DNA of 64,000 bases from Agrocybe praecox (lineage: Eukaryota > Basidiomycota > Agaricomycetes > Agaricales > Agrocybaceae). Of the stretch, positions 24,061 to 36,153 are shown piece by piece. Numbering within the stretch: position 1 is the stretch's first letter; each line of letters begins with the position of its first letter. The notes beneath the pieces were generated by a model. The model was not told the DNA's origin. It searched no databases and was given only the letters and a program-made list of their open reading frames with translations. The translations under genes and the position numbers were made by a program. The DNA is taken from NCBI GenBank assembly GCA_964017145.1, contig OZ024841.1, positions 2,852,001-2,916,000 on the forward strand, given 5' to 3'.

Positions 24061-25848
24061 ATGTCGACCCCGCAACAGCCACTGCCATCGAAGCCCGCCC
24101 CTCCTCAGACCGACCTTGACCTGAACAACATCCAGGGGGATATTTTGTTCGTCCTTTCGTTCGCTTCACTTGCGTAGTCACTAACACAGTTTTTAATCAG
24201 GTCTGGCATGCCAAAGAAGACAGAAACATATGTTTTCTTCCAAATCAGCGAGCCGAAGAAGTTCAAGACCGATTTACGCAAACTCATTCCTCTTATCAAG
24301 ACCGTCGCAGGTGCCTTGAAAGACCGCGATGATATTTCCAAGCACAAGAAAGGAACGGTCGGTGGCAAACCGACTTTGATCCCCATGGTCGGGGTGAATA
24401 TTTCATTCTCTCACTTCGGGTTGAAGAAGGTGTGTGTATATTTTTTTTGTCTCGTCATTAAAAGATAATATTGTAACCAACGTTGTTTACAGCTCAATAT
24501 CAACGACGCTAACCTAGTCGACACCGCTTTCCTCAGCGGCCAGAAGATCGACGCTGGTGCCAGCCTTGGTGACAAGGGCACAGGATCAGGATCTGCCTTC
24601 GTTCCTGATTGGGAAGAGCCATTCAAGAAGGATATTCACGGTGCCATTATCGTCACTGGTGATAGTCACGAAACGGTCAATAAGAAGATCGCAGAAATCA
24701 AGCAAATCTTCGGGGTCGGAGGACCTACTCCTTCTCTTTCCATAGTGACAACAGTTGTTGGCGACGCTCGCCCGGGAGACTTATCTGCCCACGAACAGTA
24801 TGTGATATTGTTTATGATGATATGAATCGCTCACAAATGTGTTTTTCTTTTCCCGCTAGCTTTGGTTACCTTGATGGTGTATCCAACCCCCAGATCATCG
24901 GGTTTGACAAGAACCCTCCTCCTGGTCCTGCTCCAGTTCGCGCTGGCGCTATCATTCTCGGCAAGGACGGAGACTTGAACAAAGATAAGCGCGAACCATG
25001 GATGGTTGAAGGAAGCTTCCTCGTCTTTAGGTACCTATTCCAGAAAGTGCCCGAATTTGACGACTTCGTCTTCCGAAACCGACTCAAGGCCCCAGGTATG
25101 ACTGATCAACAAGGTGCCGATCTTCTTGGTGCTAGATTAGTCGGACGTTGGAAGAGCGGTAAGCATTTATCTCTGCTGGTTGTCCTCGAGAAGAAATAAA
25201 TGTAACTGAATATGCTTTAATAGGTGCTCCTATTGATATAACCCCATTCAAGGACGATCCCGAACTTGGAGCGGATCCTCAGAGGAACAACAACTTCCAC
25301 TTCTCCGCTGAGCAGAACTTCCAAAAGTTGTGCCCCTTCGCATCTCACGTTCGCAAGACCCTTCCACGCGCAGATCTTGAAAGTCTCGGCATATCCATCG
25401 AGAAGAACCGAATTATGCGCCGTGGTATTCAATTCGGACCTGAAGTCACGAAAGAAGAGCGAGCAGCAAAGAAGACCTCTAAAGCTCGTGGACTGCTCTT
25501 TGCTTGCTATCAGAGCAGCATCACTGACGGTTTCCAATTCATCCAAAGGAGCTGGGCCAACAACCCCACGTTCCCCTTTGCTGAGACTACTCCTGAGGTT
25601 CCTGGGTATGTGGTTGATCTTACATAATATTCATATACGTTACATTTTACTGACTTCCTTTCTTCTTATTCAATAGAGTCGACGCTTTAATCAGTGCTAG
25701 CACCTTGCCCGACAGGAAGTTGAGTGGCGTCGACCCCAGCAAGCCTTCGACTGAATTGAAACTCGAAGACCAATGGGTAGTACCCCGTGGCGGAGAATAC
25801 TTCTTCACCCCTTCCATCAAGGGGTTGAAGGAAACAATTGCTGCTTGA
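24061..25848 (+). CDS. Dye-decolorizing (DyP-type) heme peroxidase
   Basis: Six exons (24061-24146, 24201-24429, 24493-24797, 24860-25158, 25224-25605, 25677-25848) give 1473 nt, 490 residues, the usual size for fungal DyPs. The catalytic GxxDG motif is GYLDGVSNPQ, with Asp at about residue 212. The proximal heme ligand is expected in CPFASHVRKT, His at about residue 348. The N-terminus (MSTPQQPLPSKPAPPQTDL, then LNNIQGDIL) is typical of the family and has no signal peptide; many basidiomycete DyPs are isolated extracellularly, so export route or localisation is open. The family oxidises dyes and phenolics with hydrogen peroxide and some members act on lignin models. The gene is convergent with a P450 130 bp downstream. 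The reading frame is intact. Confidence 0.93.
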
Positions 25849-25977
25849 TCTGGGTGCGGAATCGTGTAAATATTAATGACATTTCTTACTGCATACCTGA
25901 ACCAATATCTGTGTAGTATATCAATTTTGGACGATAAATAAGATGAACAATTTGTAATTTTACACGTCGAAGAACTT

Positions 25978-27980
25978 CTATACTGCCCGTTTCCTGTACT
26001 TCAAGTAGCAAGGATCTCCTAAAAGTCGTGCCTGGAAGAAAAATTTAAGTATAGTGCATGGGATAATGATACACATTTATCGCCAACCTGCAGGATATCA
26101 TTTTTATCAGGCTGAGGAGGAGCCTTTGGAAAGTTTCCCGAGCCATCAATCAAGTCGTACTCGTATCCAAGTAAGAATAGCGCAAGAACAAGTTTAATCT
26201 CCAGCTTAGCCAGTCTCATTCCTGCACAAGGATGACGTCCTGCCGGTTGGAATGTGGTTCAGAAAATGATATGAATTGATTATTCCACAAGCAACGCTCA
26301 CCGACGCCCCAGGCGAGAAAAGAAAATGCCTCCTTTTTGTCTTCCTCTCTACTTATCAAATATCTGTTGGGGTCAAAAGTATCTGGGTCCGTGTAAACAG
26401 TGGGATTCCTATGCGCATCAGCGACCTGGTAAGTCAGGAAGTCGCCTCGTTTGATGAGAACACCATCTACGATGACATCGTTCTGGACATTCCGCCTGAT
26501 CACGGATCCACACGATATGACCCTCAACGTTTCTCGGATGATAAGATCCACTGAAGGAAGTTCGTCTTCCCAGGCATTGAACGGTATCATTGCAAGACGT
26601 CGGTGGAGAGACTGGGAGGAGAAGCCTGTAGATTGGGTATTGTTTTCAACCATGCTTTGGAATTCTTCTGTGGCTTTTTTCTTCCAGTGATCGTTCATCC
26701 CGAGGTAGATAAGGCTCCAAGCCGCTGTTGCTAAGTTATTCTCCCTATGTTGGAAATATATGTGGTGAAATGACCTACAGATAACACCGGTGTTAGCGAC
26801 ACCTGCGAAGATCATTCCCATGATGGTCTAAGAGCAAGATGAAGCTCCAGAAAACTTTTAGAATTCGTTTACAAGACTTACACCAACAATGTTCTCGTCC
26901 GAGTCACCTTGAGCAATAAGCAAATCGATGGGGTCCGTTGATGGGGTAGGAGAATTTCTTCGAAGCTTCACAAATGAAAGCAGAAGGCCGTATAGGGCTG
27001 TTGTCGCTTTTTCTTTTCTTTTCTGCATCGGACTGGGAAACCAGGGAAGAAGAAGGGATATAGGTGTTGCACATCTTTCTATAGTCCAGTAATGATTTGC
27101 GAGATCCTCTAAAGCTTTCTTATCATCCGAAAGCTCTTGACAGCTTGCCATTCTAATGGTCATTTTGAAAACAAGCTTGTTCGAAACTTCAGTATTTGTT
27201 CATTTCAACATGACATCGGAGCTACTTACTTCGTATATCTGCTTGAAAGGGTTTAGTGCACCCTCTGTACCCCAGTGGTTCATATACATATCACAATCTT
27301 CGAGCAAGTTGGGTAGAGCTGCAAAATAACATGAGATATCTTTTACTAGTTACCATGATACAACGACAATAAACTCACTATCCGCTATTCTGTCCTTCCG
27401 TATCAATGACAATGTTCTTTTCACGAAAATCTCATCCACTTCCGCCTGGAGATCTTTACCATTGACGAAATTTCTATCAAGATCATTTAGATTGGGAGGA
27501 CCACCGGTAAGTATCCTGTATCCTTGTGATAAGCTGAGTGTTGGTTCACTGAAAAAAGCTTGTCGAGCTCGTTCTCCTGAAAAAGAAACAATTCTATGCT
27601 GGTTGCCATGGTTGATAAAAGAAATGGGAGTAGTTAGAAATGCCATGAGCTTCCTCATTATACTAATTATTCACCTGGAGGACCCTGAATTGGAAAGCTT
27701 TCCCACCACTTTCCTTGAGCTTTTCTTGAAGAAAATCGAAACGTCTGTAGAAGAAATACCAGGCGTGAACGAGCGATGAACCACGAAGCTCATGAACATC
27801 CTTAGATGAGCTCGACCGCACATTGTTGGGGAGTCCCAAATAGATCAGAAAACAAAAGGCCAGAATAAGCCAATACGGCGCAGTGTAGGACTCTGTGGTA
27901 CCAACTACCCACTCAGTTGCATCTTCGAGATAGGAGGTCCAGAGCCCAGAACTGCTCTTACTATTACTGACTGCGGACAT
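25978..27980 (-). CDS. Cytochrome P450 monooxygenase
   Basis: This multi-exon gene starts at ATG 27980 (MSAVSNSKSS); the frame upstream has no ATG. A single N-terminal membrane segment (YWLILAFCFLIYLGL) would anchor it in the ER. The I-helix region reads IFAGVANT, the K-helix ExxR is IIRETLRV, the PERF-like segment is DTFDPNRYLI, and the heme loop is FLAWGVGRHPCAGM with the axial Cys. The last small exon ends DPCYLKYRKRAV before the stop at 25978-25980. The I-helix departs from the classical AGxDTT in having AGVANT, as in related Agaricomycete P450s I recall. Substrate is unknown. The gene is convergent with the DyP gene and co-directional with the secreted protein upstream; shared pathway membership is not shown. 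Confidence 0.9.
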
Positions 27981-28790
27981 GGCGAGCGAGGGAAACAAAA
28001 AGGGTCTAAGGCTTCTTGAGCATTTATAGTGCTCAGCGGTGAATCGTGATTTGTATATGTGGGCTCTCGAATCTATTCATAGATATTCATAGAGCTTTTA
28101 AGTTCGAATTAATGACAACGACAAATGACTCCATATTTGATGGGATTCTTACTGGGTTAAAGACTTAGAGTAGCAGCTTTTGGTTAGATGCATCAATTGT
28201 CAACGTCGGCCATTTCAAGCGGTCATCATCTATCAAAGCTACAGCGAATTCGGTTGGGTGTGCAGACGAGTTAGATCAAGATGCTCACCTAATGAAAATT
28301 TCTATGTACTAGCACGGGATAAGAACGTAGACGAAGGTTTTGCCCAAAGTTTGCATTTAGTTCATCTCCTGATGGTTCTGAGTATCTCATATCCACGCTT
28401 CAGGCCTAAATGAGTACGTATATAAGCAATGTTACAACATAACGCACGAAGAGATCGCAGAACAAATAGTTTCAAGCTAAAGGTTGAAACAGTCAACATC
28501 CAGGAAAAAAGGTCGCTGCAAAAACGCCACCGTCATGCTCATTCTGCACAGCGGCTAAGCGGCCGGCTGTGCACGTACCGGTTTGCCTGGGAATTTGTGA
28601 TCAATCAGGTCAAGTAAAAGGAAAGGGATGCATTTCATCCACTGTATGTACTCGCACGTACTTATATGACAAAACTAAACAAAAAGCTAACCAGCCAAAG
28701 ACAAACCGAGAAAACGTTGACGTACAAAAATCCCAAATGGTGCAGTGATACCCCACGAAATTCGGAAGATGAATCTGTCTCTCCTTCGAT
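27981..28790. other. Intergenic region upstream of the P450
   Basis: Some 800 bp hold the P450 promoter at the left and the 3' flank of the secreted protein gene at the right. A GC-rich inverted motif (gcggctaagcggccgg) occurs near 28550. No gene is seen. Confidence 0.45.
28023..28028 (-). promoter_or_regulatory. TATA box of the P450 gene
   Basis: Read on the minus strand, actataaatgc places TATAAA about 43 bp upstream of the ATG at 27980. Confidence 0.55.
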
Positions 28791-30960
28791 TCATGGGGCA
28801 CTACGCACAATAAATCCACCAGTTCCAACCGAATCAAATAATAAATGTTCTCTTGCAGGGTCTATCCTCGCACCCGTATCCAGCACCTGGACAGCTGAGC
28901 CCTGCGGACTGGGTAATCCAAGGTTACTCAAAGCCACGGACACTGACAAGTAATTCATGTTCGTTGCCAATACTAACGTCTGTGCGCCGACGGTCCACAA
29001 GCCTATATCCACGCGGTTGATGGTAACCTGCCGGAATGTAGCTGCTGGGTTAAAGATAAACGGCGTCATTTTTGGGAGCGCGAATGCCAGAACTGAGGAT
29101 TTGGCTTTGATGTCGGGCGTGGTGGGATCGTTCCATGAGACAACACCTTTGTGCATTATAGAATCAGTAACTTGTTGGTAACGAGGGAAAAAATAAATGA
29201 AGGATACCTAGACCGCCGTGATTGATACCTAGCACACTTTGAACGACGAATTCTTGTCCAGTAGGAACTCTCTGTTAATTGATCAAGATTAATCCGGAAA
29301 CTCATCGTGACAAATTTTGCTACATACCTTCCAGTATCTAAAGATGAAGATATTTAGCTCTAATCCCAGGAAACAAAGCAGATTCATCTACATACGTGTC
29401 GTTTCCAAAGCCTTGTGGTACAGTCCAGACAGCCTTCGTGCGTTCCCATCCATTGATGAAATTTCTTTGCTTGAATTCGTCCATCCGAGTGGAGATATCC
29501 TCGAAGGAACCCTTGCAGTTATCGCACCTTATTATCAGAGAAATATTAACTTCTTTGGAGATTAAGTGCACATCGACGTGGTACGAACCCGCAGTCACCG
29601 TAATCTGGTGTGCATGGTGTTCCCCATTGCGAGGAGAACGTCACATTATTGCCGATCATGTACGTGTCCTGCATGACAATATCAGTCCCACTGGTGTATT
29701 CACTGAAGTTCTTATTCATTAATAAGTCACTCATAGATGACTCTTCAGTCACTCACGTATAGTGGAAGTTCTCGCAATTGAGAACCAGAGAGATAGGGTG
29801 ATATCCAGCACCTCCTGCGCCATCCCCGCCGTCTAACGATTGTATGAGATTCGATGCCTTGACTGTAGCATCGAGTGGGTCTGAAGTGCCATCAGGCTCG
29901 TCTCCCGTGTACCATAGAAGAAGGTTGGGTCGCGACTTGATTCTGTTAACTTCCGCAGTAACAGCGGTTGCATTCATGTACGTGCTTAAAGGGGTGTAAG
30001 AGAAAGTGTGGACGGGCACTTGATGACTTACTTTCTCATGTCGTACATCAAATACAAGCCTGCTTCTTGCATTTTATCAAGTACGATCTCTAGAGCGGTC
30101 AAGTTGTCAAATGAAGGGATTGGGTGCACCTGACAATATTATTGGTTCGAAGTCAAGCTTTCGATTTGAATCCAATGTGAATCTTACCACTGTGAAACTG
30201 AAGAGTACGTTAATTAATTATTCACTGTGATAAATTCACCTTACCCTTGCGCCGCCAATGTGGCAGGAATGGAGAAGTCCGTGTCAAGGTACCCTCCAAA
30301 GTTCGTGTAATATCCAATAGGAAATACAGGTGCAAATGGACCGCCTTTTCCATTTGCTGGCCTAGCCAACAAAGCACCGGTTCGCAAATCCATCTTCGTG
30401 ACCGACCCAATGGTCGAAGGAGGGTTAGGAAGGAAGCTCAAAGAGCCAAAAGCATGGAATTTCTGATGAGAAAGTGTTGCGCTGCATGAGATGTTGTAAG
30501 CTTGTGTCCGTGCCGTTAAAGCAGAGAGCTTGAAAGGCAAAGCATGTGCAGTTGCATTCAGAGGCACGCTCCCAGTTGTCAACGTCTTTCCATTCACGCT
30601 AACAGTGACGGAGAGCGAAGCGGAATTCAAAGTAATCGGGACAGCATTGTCAATGTGTCGAAAAGTAATAGGCGTATCGATCAATATCGCGACATTGTCA
30701 GAGTTTGACCCCTCATCTTCTGCAAGATACGGCCGAATCGCTGGTGAACAACGAAGTGCCAGCAAAGGGGTAGCTGACGTTGCAACAACAGGAAATAATC
30801 CTCCCGGGTCTGATGGTGCTTGTGTCTTCATATAATGCTTCCCGCACCTAAAGTACATTGTTTATAGCTCCACTTCGACGATACCCAGTGAAGTTTGAAC
30901 ATACCATGTCTGCGCTGATGCCCCAAGGGCGAGGGTTACGACTGCAAGTAAACGTAACAT
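28791..30960 (-). CDS. Secreted TIM-barrel-like protein, putative glycoside hydrolase
   Basis: The gene starts at ATG 30960 with a clear signal peptide (MLRLLAVVTLALGASAQTW), which spans a small intron. About eight exons follow, ending FIVRSAP before the stop at 28791. An N-terminal beta-rich half (ITLNSASLSVTVSVNG) leads into a probable TIM barrel: FPIGYYTNFGGYLDTDFSIP, LLLWYTGDEPDG, then DIVMQDTYMIGNN. The C-terminal beta region includes NMNYLSVSVALSNLGLP. The Asp-Glu-Pro at the strand end is a plausible acid/base site, but no CAZy family can be named with confidence. Cys pairs near CTPDYGDCG and CDNCKG suit an extracellular protein. Function as a carbohydrate-active enzyme is inferred from fold-like cues only. 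Confidence 0.65.
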
Positions 30961-30998
30961 CGTAAAGAACGAATAACAGCGCTAGAAGTCTGCTATTT

Positions 30999-31008
30999 AT
31001 TATATATA
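30999..31008 (-). promoter_or_regulatory. TATA-like element of the secreted protein gene
   Basis: On the minus strand TATATATAAT lies about 40 bp upstream of the ATG at 30960. Confidence 0.45.
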
Positions 31009-31422
31009 AAATTTCATCATGTGCCGAAGAAGAGTTAGTACGCATGGTTTTGATCACTCCACCTCTGAGTTCTGGAGGTTCTAGTCGTACGCGAGGTGTC
31101 ATGGTTTGAAAATAAGTAAGTCTTCCCGGGTCGGTCCCCACGAACCCGATCCTTCAGAGAAAGAGCGTGACTTGTACAATCCCCGTGATTTAGCAACACG
31201 GTATTGGTTGGAAAGTTACAACCAAGAAGCAATTCCAGAAAATCATCCGGTTCTATCAAGCGCTTAATTCTTCCTCGGAAAATCTTGTAATTTCTTGTTG
31301 CTGGAAAATAAGTATCACCTGTCTATTTCTATTTTTAAGCACCCTTTTGATTGTGAGTGTTCGAAGGCAAGGTTCTGTATTTATCTTTTCCCTGGCTTTC
31401 CCAAATACAAGATCTCTCACGA

Positions 31423-31450
31423 AGTACTTAGTCACTAGTGACCAAGTACT
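31423..31450. repeat. 28-bp near-perfect palindrome
   Basis: Arms agtacttagt and accaagtact flank the centre cactagtg; a single mismatch pair breaks symmetry. It could be a dimeric transcription-factor site or a hairpin remnant. Confidence 0.6.
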
Positions 31451-32743
31451 ACGTTCTGTTCTTATGACACAGTAACGCACATGGAATTCCAAATCGCAAC
31501 ATACATCGCATGTGGGGCCCCTGCCAGAGGGCCAGTGGCCACGTCACATATAGTAGTAATATACCTTCCCCATAAACCAGACTTGTGAAAGGATACAAGT
31601 CCTAAATGCCCTCAGCATGTGTTGAGAGTATGTCTCTCCGACGAGCTTCAAAGAGGAAGGAGGAAGGGAGAGTTGAGTTCTCTCTTGTTATTAGTGGTTA
31701 CTAATAGCTAGTAAGATCGCACTCTTTCCGCTGAATTTTGCCTCAAAAACTGAGAAATCAAACCTTATGACCCTTTGAAGGTTTCTATATTTTCAAGTCC
31801 TGAAATTCTCTGATTAATTTGCTAACAAAATCATATGTACAACTCAGGCATATGTACTATTACCTTAAAAGTTAAAACGGCTTTAAGAGCCGTATTCAGG
31901 CACTATCACTCACATACAAGACATATTTTTTCATAGATAAAATCAGAACATTCATGTTCAACGTTCAAGGCCAATCTAGTTTTACATATGAGAGTCGGAC
32001 TGGCGCCAGGTGCCACTGTGATACTACGTATTTAGTAGTTGGGGAAAAGCGTCGAACGTGCTTCTATTTCCAAATATGGCATTAAGTCAAATAAAGGTCC
32101 ACAAAGCGACTTGGCTCGATTGCAAACTTCGCCAAGTCTTTAATCCTCCTTTTCCTATTCATTACTCCAGCTTGTGTTTGCTGCTCGGGGCTGTGCAATT
32201 TTCTTTCAGAATACAGTCAAACTCGACTTGTAAAGGAGAGGTCCCAAAATCTAGTGACTACTGGCGATGCTATTCCGCTGGGTTTAAAAGCCCGACAAAA
32301 AACGACAAAACAACCCATTATCAGGCTTCAGACACACGTCGAACAGAAAGAATGGGATAAAAACCAATCTCTAGGTTTCCAAATGGCAACGGTCACGATT
32401 CAAGTTACGGTCAGGTTGATCCAGGTTGATCCATAGTATCTATTTTCCTTCAAAGCATTCGGAAATCTAGTAAATGGCCAAGGCACAACTGATGCAGGGA
32501 CAATTCTGGGCAACCTTCCTATATCTTGGCGGGCTGAAGCTCTGTAACACCTAGTAACACCTATGGTCCCTACATGTGCACTCGACGAACGTGGTCGTGT
32601 CGTTTTTGCGCAAAGGAAGTGAATATAAGTCGCGTTGTATTGTTGGTCTGTTTTCTTTAGCTTTGCAAGTGCCCCCGTACTGTCACATATTTGCGTACCC
32701 AAACTTTCCTCGAGTTTTTCTCTCTCTCAAGTCGACAACCTCG

Positions 32744-35063
32744 ATGGGCAAAGTCAGCGAAATATGGAACTGTGAGTATTTTTCTCTGTTTCTTGTCCTG
32801 TAGTGCGGTGTTAAAAACAAGTCTGTGTTTGTAGCTTATTCAGGAGTTGAGAAGCGAAACATGTACTAATTAAAATTCATTCTACTCCTCCACCACTGCT
32901 CTAACACTATTTCTATCATCCAGCGCCTTCTATATTGCAGGGATAATGATGTATAAGTTCGGGCTCGAGTTCTTCAACGGTTCCATTACAACTCTTGCCA
33001 CGGACCGTTTCAAGTCGGCACAAACTTTCACAAAGCGTAAGAACGCTTTACATACATGCTTCAATGACCGCCATTGCTTATTTATTCCCAAAGTCGGCGC
33101 AGCTCAGGGTGTCAATCAGGCAGCTCAATGTGTCGGCGCCATTCTCATCGCACCACTCATTAAGAAATTCCCGACCCGTTCGATCCTTGCCTGCTCGATC
33201 TTCTTCTTTGGCCTGATGACTGCGCTTCTGCTTATCGTCGATGCCGCCACTGGAGGCGAAATCAAGCCCAAGGGTGCTAAAACGCCTTCGTATGGAAATT
33301 GGAATCCAAATCTTGTTCGTTTTTATTCATTTTATTTTGTTCGACATGATGGCGGTATTGAAGCGGTAGTTGCACATTGTTTAGATCTTTGTCGTATGGA
33401 CCTTGGCAGGTATTTGTTATGGTATGGTGGAACTCATTCGTCGTGTCATGTACGTTTTCTCTTCCTCACGAATGGCCGGATGTAACCATTTTAAAAACTG
33501 ATTATATATGCCCACCAGTCCAGCAGACATCGTTGGCGGAAACGTTGGCAAGCTGCGTCGTATGGATGCTACTGTCGTAAGTTCATTTGTTCCCGGCGTT
33601 TTAACCATCCATGCTTGATTTTGTCAACGTACAGCACATTTTCTATGAAGTCGCTGGAACTGCCGGCGCATTTGCGTCATCCTCCACGATCAGCCAATTC
33701 GGGAACAACTACAGCTTCTTCATGAGTCCCGTGTTCTTTGCTCTGGCCGGCGTCCTCTGGATCTTTGTTAGCACCCTCAATTTTAAGAATAGCAAAGTAG
33801 TCGCACAGGAACTCGAACAAGCTGGATTGGCAGATGTCGATGGCAGCAAGAAATCTGGCGGCAACTATCTTTCACAGATCGGCGATGCTGTCGTTGGTTT
33901 TGTGCAGTCGATTTATGTTGGATCCAAGCTTGTCTTGACAAATAGGCATTTCATTTGGTTGTTGCCTTCCTAGTACGTATTAAATATCTTAGATCAACCA
34001 ATCTCTGTTTATTGAACCATCCAATAGCACTTTGGCGCTTTATTTGCACAGAGCACTCGAAAATACTCTCGCCCCTGCATTCGCTAAGCGAGTCCTATCA
34101 GTATCAGCTTGGAGTCAGATCATCGTTGGAGGATCCAATTTCGGAGAGGTAATATTTTTATGTTCTCTGGTATAACATCTGCTAAATACTTCAACTTTTT
34201 TGCAGCTTCTCGGTGCTGTCGCTGTCTTTGTATTGTCCGATGCCGTTACCACCCCGCTGCCTTGGTTGCGCTTGGATGCTATGATGGTAAGTATCCTGCC
34301 CCTTGAGGGGCTGTTCTATTACTGATCCGTCTGACGTATTCAGTTGAACCTCGTCTGGATCTTGCCGTACTACTCCACGCGTGCAACTCACGACGTGTCT
34401 TGGGCATGGAAACTCGCTGGAACTTTTATTCCCATCTCCTTTGTGCGTTATTGCACTCGCAGCATCTTCTGTGTAAGCTGACAATAGCATATGCTTAGGG
34501 TTGGGCCGCTGGTGATGTGTCGCTCGCCGCATATATTCAGTCTACATTGTCCGAATCGAACTTCAGTAAGTATTTTAGCATGTTAAGGCTCTTATTTTTT
34601 GCATGTGCTCACACGCGGGTTTCCAGCCCACTCCGATGTCTCGGCTCTCGGTGCTGTCATGGCATTCCTTTACTCGACTTACATTGTCGTCAATGCCGTT
34701 CTGAGCGTCGTTTTGGGCAATGTATTTGATAGAGACTTTACCAAGAACGGTAACATTCAGTTTGGACTTAAGATGGTCGGAGGGTGCGTTTTTATTTAAC
34801 TCCTTTTGATAAACTGAATGTGCACTGATTTACGATTCTCTAGTGTCCAATTCTCTGTCGGATGTGCTATCATCATTCTCTCCACTTTCATTCCCAGAGG
34901 CGCATTCTCTTTCAACCCCAAGTCTCTCGGCGTGAATCGCGCCAGTAATACTCTTGAAAGTGCGACTCAGCCCAGATCTGGTGAGGAAAGTGAAGTCGAC
35001 GAGAAAGATCTTAAAAATCGCGATACCCTGGATGTTGACACTCTCGAGAAATCTAGACCTTAA
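32744..35063 (+). CDS. Major facilitator superfamily transporter
   Basis: Exon 1 encodes MGKVSEIWN; the next begins inside WIMMYKFGLEFFNGSITTLA. Later exons give GAAQGVNQAAQCVGAILIAP, then LIRRV and PADIVGGNVGKLRRMDATV, HIFYEVAGTAGAFASSS and further hydrophobic segments through MVGGVQFSVGCAIIILSTFI. I count roughly ten to twelve membrane spans across the spliced product. The C-terminus is a long acidic, Ser/Glu/Asp-rich cytoplasmic tail ending TLEKSRP. The GxxxD-like central loop RRVxPADIVGG with RRMDATVH is characteristic of a fungal MFS subgroup whose substrate I cannot name. Introns are short and canonical and no lesion was noticed. Neighbours give no clue to the cargo. Confidence 0.82.
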
Positions 35064-36032
35064 AAGATCCCTTGTAGTGTTAACACCAGTAGCCTATCTC
35101 CGCCCTTTTTATGACCTTAAGACATTAGCTCCCCATATGTCATCCCATTCGTCTAGTTAAGGAATGAGTTGTATACATAATACCTATTTTATTTACGGGC
35201 CCTGTTAGGAGGCTCCAAACTTAGACCTGTAACAGTTCTGTCTAATAGCTCATGCGCTCAATTCTCCACCTTCCGATTACCCCATACGATACAGCAAGGA
35301 TGGAGTCCATGCACTATTTTGCACATAAAATCATCTGGCACACACCGCTCGCGAGGACAGCTGTTGTTTATTTGTCGTCGAAATATCCATCATCCATCAT
35401 CCCCAGCGAGCCATCAACGTTCAACGTTCAACGGAGGCACTTTGACAGAACAACGAGCTGTAAAATTCAGAAGAATATTTCCTACGAAATCGCCAGAGCC
35501 GAGCTCTGAGCCAGACGTGAGTTGCTATTCTTTCAAACATAAGTCTCTTTAATGGTGCGAATTTAACGACATAAGTTTTTTTGGCAGATGTTTCTGGATC
35601 TTATAAAAATAAATGGTCTGCCGGCGCCTAAGTCTCCGGTCTAACTACCCCGTACGTCACTCGCGAACCGCCTTCGTACCGTGCTGTCCGAAGGCCCAAA
35701 TGTCTTGAAGATCCTCCTGTTGATTTGACTATACAAAAGGGTATGTGCTATACAATTATTGAGGCAAGGGCTGGACCTACATAGTACATACGGTAGTAAT
35801 TGTTCCCTAGGAAGCACTAGTCGTAACCCTAACCAGAGGTGTGGTACTTCCTACTCTGTGGCTTGAACCCGTTTGATTAGAGGTGGAACGGACAGGTTCA
35901 ATGTGAATGCAGTTTCTTAAGATTTATCAATCACTCAATGTTGCCTTAGACAGCTATGGTCGGTACTACGGGAATAATGGTGGATAAATTACGGGACGAT
36001 AAACGGGTAAGCATCCGGTGCTGCCTAGAAGG
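35064..36032. other. Intergenic region before the NACHT-WD40 gene
   Basis: No gene is supported here. The expected N-terminal effector domain of the downstream NLR-like gene was looked for and not found. Confidence 0.5.
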
Positions 36033-36153
36033 ATGCGCTCTTCATCGGATTTACAGGGAGAGAAGCTTCGGAAGGATCTGCAACCCTCTCAAATGGCTGA
36101 CTATCGATTCATCCATGATGGGAAAAGCGCTATAAAGTGGGAAACATGCACCG
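36033..36153 (+). pseudogene. Out-of-frame N-terminal linker of the NACHT-WD40 gene
   Basis: In a frame one base off the main gene, this segment encodes EKLRKDLQPSQMADYRFIHD and, running slightly past 36153, WETCTDGTRV. This is the linker normally found directly before NACHT domains in mushroom NLR-like proteins (C-x3-GTR, then a helix ending ITHWAND). Here the GTR part is in one frame and NFKEITHWAND in the next. A single extra base in the aaattt run near 36167-36172 would explain it. Confidence 0.55.

Larger units (their letters stand above)
30961..32743. other. Gene-free region upstream of secreted protein and MFS genes
   Basis: This 1.8-kb divergent intergenic stretch shows no supported gene. 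It contains a near-perfect palindrome (31423-31450) and several short palindromes such as ggccagtggcc at 31528-31538. A Ct-rich stretch (ctctctctc) precedes the MFS start. Confidence 0.45.
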
